64,000 nucleotides of DNA, from assembly GCF_000260115.1 (NCBI RefSeq), contig NZ_JH651379.1, positions 3,250,240 to 3,314,239 on the forward strand, in the 5' to 3' direction. Shown here piece by piece: positions 52,443 to 59,840 of this stretch. The notes below the pieces were generated by a model. That model saw nothing but the letters and a program-made list of their open reading frames with translations. It was not told the origin of the DNA and did no database searches. Each line of letters starts with the position of its first letter. Within the stretch, counting starts at the first letter, position 1. This DNA is from Galbibacter orientalis DSM 19592. GTDB taxonomy: Bacteria > Bacteroidota > Bacteroidia > Flavobacteriales > Flavobacteriaceae. Position numbers and translations under genes: made by a program.

Positions 52443-53759
52443 ATGAAAGCAGATAAAACACCCGTGGTAAGTAAAAAGTTTTTACTGCCTTTTATTTTAA
52501 TAACCTCTCTTTTTGCTTTGTGGGGATTTGCAAACTCGGTAACAGACCCTATGGTTCAAGCTTTTAAAAAAGTTTTGGAACTGTCTAATTCGCAAGCCGC
52601 TGGAGTACAAATGGCATTTTATGGAGGCTATTTTTGTATGGCATTGCCAGCTGCCTTATTTGTAAGAAAGTATTCGTATAAAACGGGAGTCTTAATTGGT
52701 TTAGGTTTATATGCTGTGGGGGCGCTAATGTTTTATCCAGCCGCAACTACAGAAAAGTTTTGGTTTTTTTGTTTGGGTTTATACATACTCACTTTTGGAT
52801 TGGCTTTTTTAGAAACTACTGCCAATCCATATATTTTGGCAATGGGAAGTAAAGAAACTGCTACTAGACGGTTAAACCTAGCACAAGTATTTAATCCAGT
52901 AGGCTTATTGCTTGGACTTTTAGTAGCGCAACAATTTGTATTGAAAAAGTTAGAGTCGGATGATTTGGAAAATTTCAATTCGCTGGCAGAAGCAAAAAAA
53001 GCCTTCATTAGAACCTCCGATTTAATGGTCATTAGAAATCCGTATGTGGTACTTGGGTTTACTATTTTAATTGTCTTTTTTATTATTCTTGTCAGTAAAA
53101 TGCCTCAAGCTAAAGGAGAAGGGAAAATACCTAGTATTGGAGATACTTTTAGGAAACTTTTCGAAAATAAAAAATATGTATTGGGTGTAATAGCTCAAAT
53201 GTTTTACGTAGGAGCCCAAATTATGTGTTGGACTTATATTTATCAATATGCTGAAGCTATCGGAATGAAAAGTGAAGTAGCAGCCAATTATCAATTTGTA
53301 GCTTTTGCACTTTTTCTTGGTGGTAGAGCTGTTGGAACATGGATGCTAAAGTATATAACCCCTTCTAAATTGTTGATGTATTTTGGAGTACTAGCCGTTT
53401 TTTGCACGCTGGGAACAATTTTTAGCAGAGGGGAATTTGGATTGATGTCCTTGGTGGGCGTTTCATTTTGTATGTCTGTAATGTTTCCTACTATTTACGG
53501 AATTGCTTTGGATGGATTATCGGAAGATGAATCCAAAATAGGAGCTGCAGGTTTGGTTATGGCTATTGTAGGAGGTGCTTTGATGCCTGCATTTCAAGGA
53601 ATGGTAATAGATATTGGAGGGAACGCCGTAAACGATATTCAAATTATGGGCTTTCCTGAAGTAAATATCTCTTTTATACTGCCATTAGTGTGCTTTGTTT
53701 ATATTATTAGTTATGGTTTCTGGATAACTAAACAGGGAGTTTATGAAGTTAATAGTTAA
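52443..53759 (+). CDS. fucP: L-fucose:H+ symporter
   Basis: A twelve-helix MFS permease (438 aa) of the FucP family, importing L-fucose with a proton. Family traits are LFALWGFANSVTDPMVQAFKKVLELSNSQAAGVQMAFYGGYF, AFLETTANPYILAMGS and the RLNLAQVFNPVG loop, where the buried acidic and Asn residues bind sugar. The last two heptamers of a long tandem tract encode its Val-Asn-Ser end and stop codon. It follows the fucose dehydrogenase and precedes the mutarotase. Confidence 0.92.
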   Translation: MKADKTPVVSKKFLLPFILITSLFALWGFANSVTDPMVQAFKKVLELSNSQAAGVQMAFYGGYFCMALPAALFVRKYSYKTGVLIGLGLYAVGALMFYPAATTEKFWFFCLGLYILTFGLAFLETTANPYILAMGSKETATRRLNLAQVFNPVGLLLGLLVAQQFVLKKLESDDLENFNSLAEAKKAFIRTSDLMVIRNPYVVLGFTILIVFFIILVSKMPQAKGEGKIPSIGDTFRKLFENKKYVLGVIAQMFYVGAQIMCWTYIYQYAEAIGMKSEVAANYQFVAFALFLGGRAVGTWMLKYITPSKLLMYFGVLAVFCTLGTIFSRGEFGLMSLVGVSFCMSVMFPTIYGIALDGLSEDESKIGAAGLVMAIVGGALMPAFQGMVIDIGGNAVNDIQIMGFPEVNISFILPLVCFVYIISYGFWITKQGVYEVNS

Positions 53760-53877
53760 TAGTTAATAGTTAATGGTTAATGGTTAATGGTTAATGGTTA
53801 ATGGTTAATGGTTAATGGTTAATGGTTGATGGTTGATAGTTGATAGTTGAAAGGTTGAAAGGTTGAAAGGTTGAAAA
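53748..53877 (+). repeat. heptamer/octamer tandem tract overlapping the fucP stop
   Basis: Fourteen heptamers of GTTAATA, GTTAATG and GTTGATA type (53748-53845) run into four octamers GTTGAAAG (53846-53877). The first ten bases are coding. All three frames of the GTTAATA unit meet a stop at once, so changes in copy number would hardly alter the protein. It fills most of the gap to the mutarotase gene. Confidence 0.9.
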
Positions 53878-53969
53878 TTATGAAAGAATAGGGGGAAACG
53901 GATTGATATTGAAAGAAAAATCTGTTATGCTTTCTCTTAAATTTAAAGAGTAATTAGTAGAATTAGAAT

Positions 53970-54299
53970 ATGAAAAAATATGCATTCGCGCTAGACTTGA
54001 AAGATGATTCTGAGAAAATTGAAGAATACATTCAACATCATCAAAACGTATGGCCTGAGGTTTTACAATCCATAAAAGAATCTGGAGTAAAAAATATGGA
54101 AATATTTCATGTTGGAAATCGTCTTTTTATGTTAGTAAGCGTATCTAATGATTTTTCAATTGAAAAAGATACAATCGGAAATCCAGAAAACCCAATAGAG
54201 CAAAAATGGGAAGAATTAATGTGGAATTATCAGCAAAAATTACCTTTCGCCAAATCAGGAGAAAAATGGGTGTTAATGGATAAGATTTTCGAACTTTAA
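53970..54299 (+). CDS. L-fucose mutarotase (RhaM/DUF718-like)
   Basis: A 109-residue ferredoxin-like mutarotase that speeds interconversion of the alpha and beta pyranose forms of the sugar. It has YAFALDLKDDSEKIEEYIQHHQNVWPEVLQSIKESGVKNMEIFHVGNRLFM and the C-terminal WVLMDKIFEL, with the conserved His and Trp of the family (HHQNVWPEV). It is the last gene of the locus, with its stop 19 bp from the end of the convergent DCC gene. Confidence 0.85.
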   Translation: MKKYAFALDLKDDSEKIEEYIQHHQNVWPEVLQSIKESGVKNMEIFHVGNRLFMLVSVSNDFSIEKDTIGNPENPIEQKWEELMWNYQQKLPFAKSGEKWVLMDKIFEL

Positions 54300-54318
54300 T
54301 TCTTCAGAATTAGTCAGC

Positions 54319-54735
54319 CTATTCAATAAACTTTCTTCTCTGTTCAGGTGTTGGAAGCGGACATTCATCTTTCTTTCCGAACCATTTATAGCGATTTTTA
54401 GCAATAAAGTTATAAATAGAGTCTCGAATGTTTTCTGGAAGAATGTAATTAAAAGCACTAATTAAGCTCCAAAGCCCTCCCAATTCTTTTGCAATTTCTA
54501 TGGCTGCAGAAGACCTTGTGTAATATGCTACATTTGGCTCTATTAGTACAATAGAATCTGTTTCTTGCGGATTGATACTTCTTTCTGCTAAAAGCTTTTT
54601 TCCTAAATCGCTTTGTAAAGAGGCAAACCTAAAAACGTCTTTTGAGTCTCTCTTTATAACAAACTGCACACTGCGGTTGCATAAATTGCATACTCCGTCA
54701 AATAAAATTATTTTTTTTCCGCTTTCTAGTTCCAT
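54319..54735 (-). CDS. DCC-family thiol-disulfide oxidoreductase
   Basis: A 138-residue DUF393 protein named for its DxxCxxC motif, seen here as LFDGVCNLCNRSVQFVIKRD. The DSIVLIEPNVAYYTRSSAAIEIAKELG part follows, then the C-terminal tail NRYKWFGKKDECPLPTPEQRRKF. It probably reduces or exchanges disulfides in the cytoplasm. The start at MELESGKK is preferred to one six codons upstream. Its 3' end has a decayed partial relative at 43143-43330 on the far side of the fucose locus. Confidence 0.85.
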   Translation of the reverse strand: MELESGKKIILFDGVCNLCNRSVQFVIKRDSKDVFRFASLQSDLGKKLLAERSINPQETDSIVLIEPNVAYYTRSSAAIEIAKELGGLWSLISAFNYILPENIRDSIYNFIAKNRYKWFGKKDECPLPTPEQRRKFIE

Positions 54736-54866
54736 TGTTTCCGTTTTCCTCAATAATTGAGATTTGAATCTTCCAAATTTTGTATTGATTTTTTATTGTC
54801 CTATTCAATATCTTAAGTACACTTTCTGAAGTGTTTATAACAAAGATACTATTCTGAATAATGCAA

Positions 54867-55253
54867 TTAGGAAACTTCGTATAATTCAATAGGTAAATTA
54901 TCGGGGTCGTTAAAAAAAGTAAATCGCTTTCCAGTAAATTCATCCACTCTTACCGCTTCGGTTGTAATTTTATGTTGATGTAATTTCTTAATGGAAATGT
55001 CTATATTTTCAACTTGGAAAGCTAAATGCCGAAGTCCTGTGGCTTCAGGTCTAGAAACCCTATTTGGTGGGTTAGGGAAGGAGAATAATTCTATTATGTA
55101 ACTTCCATTTAGTGCTAAATCCAATTTGTAAGAATCGCGTTCTTTTCTATATACTTCTTGTAGAATAGTTAAACCTAAAACTTCGGTATAAAAATGCTTA
55201 GAAACTTTGTAATCAGAACAAATAATAGCGATATGATGAATTTTACTTAGCAT
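54867..55253 (-). CDS. VOC-family (glyoxalase-like) protein
   Basis: A single-domain VOC metalloprotein of 128 aa. The metal ligands are the His in LSKIHHIAIICSDY, a Glu in YIIELFSFP, the His in GLRHLAFQVENI and the Glu in PIELYEVS, as in glyoxalase I-type enzymes. It belongs to the YaeR/GloA2-like group; the substrate is not known. It is in a minus-strand run with the esterase and DUF4870 genes. Confidence 0.85.
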   Translation of the reverse strand: MLSKIHHIAIICSDYKVSKHFYTEVLGLTILQEVYRKERDSYKLDLALNGSYIIELFSFPNPPNRVSRPEATGLRHLAFQVENIDISIKKLHQHKITTEAVRVDEFTGKRFTFFNDPDNLPIELYEVS

Positions 55254-55278
55254 AATTTATCCGATAATTGTTTCCTTT

Positions 55279-55938
55279 TTAAATACGTTCTTTCAACCAA
55301 TTTAGTAATGAATAGAAGTTTTGTGGAGCAACACCATGACCTACAGGGAATTCTTCATATATATGTTTAATTTGTAAGGCCTCTAAAAAAGGAGCTGTTT
55401 TACGTGCCCAGTCTACAGGAATTACTTGGTCTACACTTCCGTGGGAGCAATAAAAACTTATATTGGTATAATCTTTATCTTTATAATCTTCAGTAATAAT
55501 ACTTTGGTTTACATAACCACTCAAAGCAATTATATTTTTCACTTTTTCTGGGTAAGACAAGGCAACGGCATAACTTAAAATAGCTCCTTGACTAAAGCCT
55601 AATAATGTAACATTAGTAGCATCCAATTTATAGGCATTACAAGCCTCATCAATAAAATTTGCTATTAATTCTCTTGATTGAATTGCTTGTGCATCATCGC
55701 TCCATTTTCCATCTTCGGCATCAAAATGAATAGCGTACCAAGCATGGCCATAAGGCATTAAATCCTGTGGAGCCCTTACAGAAATTATAAAAAGTTCGTC
55801 GGGTAATTCTGAAGCAAAAGAAAATAAATCTTCTTCATTGCTCCCATAACCATGGAACATAAATAACACTGGAGAATTTTCACTTTGCGTTTTAGGAGCT
55901 CTTATTATATGATGTAATGAAAGTGTTTGTGTTTGCAA
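55279..55938 (-). CDS. phospholipase/carboxylesterase-family alpha/beta hydrolase
   Basis: A 219-residue esterase of the PF02230 type. The oxyanion region is FMFHGYGSNEEDLFSFA, the nucleophile elbow LLGFSQGAIL, the acid in CSHGSVDQVIPVDWA and the catalytic His in FPVGHGVAPQNF. It is cytoplasmic with no signal. It lies 25 bp upstream of the VOC gene and 14 bp downstream of the DUF4870 gene on the same strand. It probably acts on short acyl or aryl esters. Confidence 0.88.
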   Translation of the reverse strand: MQTQTLSLHHIIRAPKTQSENSPVLFMFHGYGSNEEDLFSFASELPDELFIISVRAPQDLMPYGHAWYAIHFDAEDGKWSDDAQAIQSRELIANFIDEACNAYKLDATNVTLLGFSQGAILSYAVALSYPEKVKNIIALSGYVNQSIITEDYKDKDYTNISFYCSHGSVDQVIPVDWARKTAPFLEALQIKHIYEEFPVGHGVAPQNFYSLLNWLKERI

Positions 55939-55952
55939 ATTGCGAATTTTAA

Positions 55953-56282
55953 TTATTTAATAAATGTAAACCACTGTTGGAAATACTTTCCTATTACTGG
56001 AACTTCAGAATATTTTTCTTGAAGCATTCCTATAAAAGCGTAAATCCATAGAATAGAAATACAAAGATAGAAAGCAGAAGAAATCATCCAGGAATTAAAA
56101 TAGCTTATTACATATCCAATTGAAATAAACATAAGGCTTAAACCAAAACCTTGACGGATATGAAAGCGTGCAAAAGGATTTTGCTTTTCTAAATTTAGAA
56201 AAATGGCAATTATAGCACCAACTAACATTAAATACCCAATAATAGCTGCTGTTTTGCCTTCGCGTTCTGGTTTGATTTCCAT
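55953..56282 (-). CDS. DUF4870-like membrane protein
   Basis: A 109-residue protein with three membrane helices (GKTAAIIGYLMLVGAIIAIFLN, GFGLSLMFISIGYVISYF, AFYLCISILWIYAFIGML), with the RFHIRQGFGLSL loop typical of DUF4870/Tic20-like proteins. It is probably an inner membrane protein of unknown role. It is tightly linked with the esterase downstream. Confidence 0.8.
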   Translation of the reverse strand: MEIKPEREGKTAAIIGYLMLVGAIIAIFLNLEKQNPFARFHIRQGFGLSLMFISIGYVISYFNSWMISSAFYLCISILWIYAFIGMLQEKYSEVPVIGKYFQQWFTFIK

Positions 56283-56305
56283 TCTATTTTGATTTATATA
56301 TAAGG

Positions 56306-57559
56306 TTATTTAACTAATAATTGATTATTAGCTAGTATTCCATAAACTTTTCCTTTTAAATTTTCGCCTAAAAATGCACTATTTTTAGAAGTAGAAAGGA
56401 TATGGTTATTCTCAAAGGTATAGGTTTCATCAGGATTAAAAAGTGTCAGATTTGCATTACTTCCTACTTTTATTTTTTCAGAAGGAATCCCAAATCTTAA
56501 TTTCCCACTTGTTAAAAGTTCAATTGCCTTTTCTGTAGAAACTACTGTTTGTAAGGCTCCAAAAGCACTTTCTAAACCTATAGTACCATAAGCGGCATGG
56601 TCAAATTCTACCTTTTTCAACTCTGTATCTAACGGGTTATGGTCTGAGGTTACAAAGTCGATTATTCCTTCTTTTAAGGCTTTAATTAAGACTTCTGTGT
56701 CTTTTTGAGTACGTAATGGAGGTAATACTTTATAATTTGTGTCAAACTCGATTAATGCATCATCGGTTAGGATTAAATTATGTATGGCAACACTGCATGT
56801 AACATCCAATCCTTTAGCTTTAGCGTCTTTTATAAGGCTAACCGATTTAGCAGTGGAAATAGTAGGGATGTGTAGTTTTCCGCCCGAGTATTCTAATATA
56901 AATAAGTCGCGTGCTATTTGTAATTCTTCTGCTAAAGCTGGTATTCCTTTTAGTCCTAGTTTTGTACCATTTGCCTCTTCATTAACGATTCCTTTTCCTG
57001 CAATTTTATTTTCCTGCGGAAAGGAGAGTACTAGTCCGTCAAAATTTTGAGTGTATTGTAAAGCAATTTTAAGTAAGTTAGGATTGCTAATAGGTTGTTG
57101 ATAATCGCCAAAAGCTACTGCTCCTGCATTTTTCATATCAAAAAGCTCTGCCAAATCCACACTTTCACTCTTTATTGTTAGCGCTCCTATAGGATATAAA
57201 TTGGTTGCATTTCCAGATGCTTTTGCTTTTAAAAATCCTATATCGGCATTGGTGTCTGCAATTGGATATGCATTTGGATTAACCGCAATTCCTGTAAAAC
57301 CACTTAAACCAGCCGTTTTTAGTCCGTTTTCAATAGTTTCTCGTTCTTCATGTCCAGGCTCACCAAGACTCACGCTGCTATCAAACCAACCTTCAGAAAC
57401 ATGAAGATTATCATAAGATATAACTTTTGTGTCCTTATCAGTGGCAATGGAGTTATCAATTTTAGAGATAATTCCATCCTTAATAAGAATGTCTTTTATT
57501 TGCTGATGATATTCGCTGTTTGGAGCTATTATTTTAGCCGACTTTAGAAGGATATTCAT
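56306..57559 (-). CDS. dihydroorotase-like protein lacking the HxH metal site
   Basis: Has dihydroorotase architecture at 417 aa (family: reversible ring closure of carbamoyl aspartate in pyrimidine synthesis). Shared stretches are LGEPGHEERETIENGLKTA, YSGGKLHIPTIST, VAIHNLILTDDAL, LPPLRTQKDTEVLIKAL and VTSDHNPLD. But the canonical D-x-H-x-H-x-R is D60-S-S62-V-S64-L-G66: both histidines and the Arg are replaced. The later His and Asp ligands remain. It may be a non-catalytic subunit-like paralogue or use an altered metal centre. It overlaps the BatA-like gene by 4 bp. Confidence 0.8.
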   Translation of the reverse strand: MNILLKSAKIIAPNSEYHQQIKDILIKDGIISKIDNSIATDKDTKVISYDNLHVSEGWFDSSVSLGEPGHEERETIENGLKTAGLSGFTGIAVNPNAYPIADTNADIGFLKAKASGNATNLYPIGALTIKSESVDLAELFDMKNAGAVAFGDYQQPISNPNLLKIALQYTQNFDGLVLSFPQENKIAGKGIVNEEANGTKLGLKGIPALAEELQIARDLFILEYSGGKLHIPTISTAKSVSLIKDAKAKGLDVTCSVAIHNLILTDDALIEFDTNYKVLPPLRTQKDTEVLIKALKEGIIDFVTSDHNPLDTELKKVEFDHAAYGTIGLESAFGALQTVVSTEKAIELLTSGKLRFGIPSEKIKVGSNANLTLFNPDETYTFENNHILSTSKNSAFLGENLKGKVYGILANNQLLVK

Positions 57560-59469
57560 TTAAAATATTTTAGAATGAGCAGTTCGATACATAAAAATAC
57601 CAATGCAAAAATAACAAACCATTTCCAAAGCTCATCGACATTGTTTTCACTTTTTATATTTTTAAATGCGTCTGGAATATTAGAAAAGGTATTTTTAGGA
57701 GTAATTGTATTGATATCTAGATAATTCAGTTCGCTTTCTTTTCTACTGAAATTAAAGCTTACGTCCATAAACTCCTCTTTATTTTTTGTAATGGTGTACA
57801 CGCCCGCTTCTTTAGGTAAATTGGTAGTAGTAATGCTAATATGATTACTGTAAGTTTGTTGCAGCGGTATAAATGAGGTGTTTTTATTTTCTATAGTTAG
57901 AATTTCGTCGGAGGTAAGTTTTGCCTTTACATCAAAAGTGATATTCTTTCCAATTGTATAATATAGATTTGGAAGGGCTAAACTTTGCTTTGCTATATTA
58001 TAAAGAGTTGGTACAATGAGCGGGGAATTTTGAAAATTTCCTACCTCCTTATTTAATGGAGAAGTAAAAATATAAATCCCATTATTTTCGGCTAAAAAAG
58101 GAGTGTTATCTGTATAGGAAATTACATTTTCATTAGTTCCTAACAAGCTATAAGAGATTTTGGTTTTTGGATATTGAAAATTGGTGACTTTAGCATCAAA
58201 AACATTTTTAAATAAAGGATGGTCAAATGCAATGGTGGTAATTTGTTTTTCTTTTTTATCTAAAGAAACTATGGAAGCGTTTGATATGTTTTTAAATAAC
58301 TGATTATAAGTATTTAAATCCGTTTCTACTGAAGGGATTATTAAAATATTTGCCCCTTGTTTTTTAACTTCTAAAAGAGTTGTTATTAACGAGTTTGGAA
58401 TAACTTTTAACTCATTTAAAACAATTAAATTTTGTTGCTGAATACTATTGTAATCTATAGCATTTGTAGGAGTGTTGGTGTAGTTAAATTCATCTTCTGT
58501 AAAGATTTTTTTCAAAAAATTGTCATCAGCATTATTAATAGCTAATACATTTATATTGTCATTTTTATTTATGGAAAAGTATAAGCTATTATCATATTGT
58601 AAACCATTATCTTCAATACTAATTTTCCCTTTTAGATTTCCTGACGGAACAGAAAGAATGGCGGTTCCAAGGTTATTTTCAAAGGTAACGGAAGTTTTAG
58701 CTATTAATTTATCACCATCATACAAGGCTATAGGAAGATTATCTACTGGATAGTTTTTTGAAACCTGTACTTTCAATTCGTAGGTTGACAATTCTTTCTT
58801 GTCAATATAAACGCTATCTATTGCTATATTGTTTTTTTCTGAAGGTTGTAGCTGAACAAAATATAGAGTTTCATCTTCTTTAGAATCAATTTTAAAAGGC
58901 TCACGCTGTTGAAAATCAGATAAAAGGATAAAGTCTTTAATAGTATTTTTATCAGAAAATAATTGATTTCCTTTTAGAAAAACTTCATTGAGTTCTAATT
59001 GAGTGGAAGAATAAGAATCGGTTAAAAGCTCATTTTTTATAGCTGTAATTTTTACATCTTTATAACTATCAGTATTAGTAAATAAAGAAAACACTTCTGT
59101 TTCTGGAATGTTTTTAATTAACTGATTAATAGCTCCTTGAAGTAAGGTACCATGACTTCCTTTTAATTCCATGCTGTAGGAATTGTCTAGGTAAATTACA
59201 GTTTCTCTTGCGGTAGTCTTAATATTTCTATTAGCAAAGTAAGGTTCTGTAAAGGCTATAATTACTGAAGCTAGAGCTAATAATCTAGTTAATAAAACAA
59301 GCCACTTTTTTAGTTGTGAACTTTTACGGGTTTGTAAATTTAATTGTTTTAAAAAAGCAACGTTGGTAAATGCTTCTTTTTGGAATTTACGGAGTTGGAA
59401 TAAGTGAATAATAATAGGAATGATAAGTAGAAAAAGAGCCCAAAGAATTTCTGGATGTTTAAACTGCAT
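57556..59469 (-). CDS. BatA-domain / vWA-like membrane protein
   Basis: A 637-residue protein starting with the BatA (aerotolerance regulator) N-terminal domain: MQFKHPEILWALFLLIIPIIIHLFQLRKFQKEAFTNV followed by a second helix (WLVLLTRLLALASVIIAF). A von Willebrand A-like segment with YLDNSYSMELKG (the MIDAS DxSxS) covers about 85-240. A glutamine-amidotransferase-like region follows, and a C-terminal membrane helix (WFVIFALVFLCIELLIL). It is probably a periplasmic-facing scaffold. Other bat operon genes are absent, and it overlaps the DHO-like gene. Confidence 0.82.
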   Translation of the reverse strand: MQFKHPEILWALFLLIIPIIIHLFQLRKFQKEAFTNVAFLKQLNLQTRKSSQLKKWLVLLTRLLALASVIIAFTEPYFANRNIKTTARETVIYLDNSYSMELKGSHGTLLQGAINQLIKNIPETEVFSLFTNTDSYKDVKITAIKNELLTDSYSSTQLELNEVFLKGNQLFSDKNTIKDFILLSDFQQREPFKIDSKEDETLYFVQLQPSEKNNIAIDSVYIDKKELSTYELKVQVSKNYPVDNLPIALYDGDKLIAKTSVTFENNLGTAILSVPSGNLKGKISIEDNGLQYDNSLYFSINKNDNINVLAINNADDNFLKKIFTEDEFNYTNTPTNAIDYNSIQQQNLIVLNELKVIPNSLITTLLEVKKQGANILIIPSVETDLNTYNQLFKNISNASIVSLDKKEKQITTIAFDHPLFKNVFDAKVTNFQYPKTKISYSLLGTNENVISYTDNTPFLAENNGIYIFTSPLNKEVGNFQNSPLIVPTLYNIAKQSLALPNLYYTIGKNITFDVKAKLTSDEILTIENKNTSFIPLQQTYSNHISITTTNLPKEAGVYTITKNKEEFMDVSFNFSRKESELNYLDINTITPKNTFSNIPDAFKNIKSENNVDELWKWFVIFALVFLCIELLILKYFK

Positions 59470-59702
59470 TCCTTTTAGTTATAATTTCAAATCAAAGATA
59501 CAATTAAAGAAGTATTCTTGAAACCCTCATGGATGGATTTATTATAGACAAAGTAATTGCCTCTATAAAAGGAAATAAACAAGGCGAAAGTTTTAAAAGG
59601 TAATGATTCTTTAGTTTATTTTATAAGTAATTGTAGATTAGATTTTTATCTTGTATTTTTCCATCTAAAACAAAAAAGTAATCCTTTTGAAAAGAAACGA
59701 AA

Positions 59703-59820
59703 AGGTCTAAAAAATAATTTGTAGTTGTCAAAGCTTGTCTAAGTTTTAAACAACGAACACCCAAAAGGACCCTTCAACAAGCTCAGGATGACATTTAAAA
59801 TATAATTACTTTTTAGACCT
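59703..59820. repeat. repeat family B, copy 3 (complete with inverted ends)
   Basis: About 118 bp beginning AGGTCTAAAAAATAATTT and ending AATTACTTTTTAGACCT, so the ends are inverted repeats. Inside are GCTTGTCTAAG and CTTCAACAAGCTCAGGATGACA. The opposite orientation to 14951-15119 is seen. It is the main content of the 59470-59840 gap; the first 230 bp show nothing recognisable. Confidence 0.65.
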
Positions 59821-59840
59821 CTCGTTTTTGTCGTTAAAAT

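Noticed and set aside
53748-53877. Tandem tract considered as a CRISPR array
   Set aside because: Units are only 7-8 bp and contiguous, without 20-40 bp spacers, and no cas genes are near.
43559-54299. Considered calling the fucose locus a full polysaccharide utilisation locus with the SusCD at 36-41 kb
   Set aside because: The SusCD operon has its own regulator, terminator and a phosphoesterase, and is separated by unrelated genes and a DCC relic; no evidence ties it to fucose.
57201-57547. Plus-strand reading frames opposite the dihydroorotase-like gene
   Set aside because: Antisense to a conserved coding region, with no start-site or family support.
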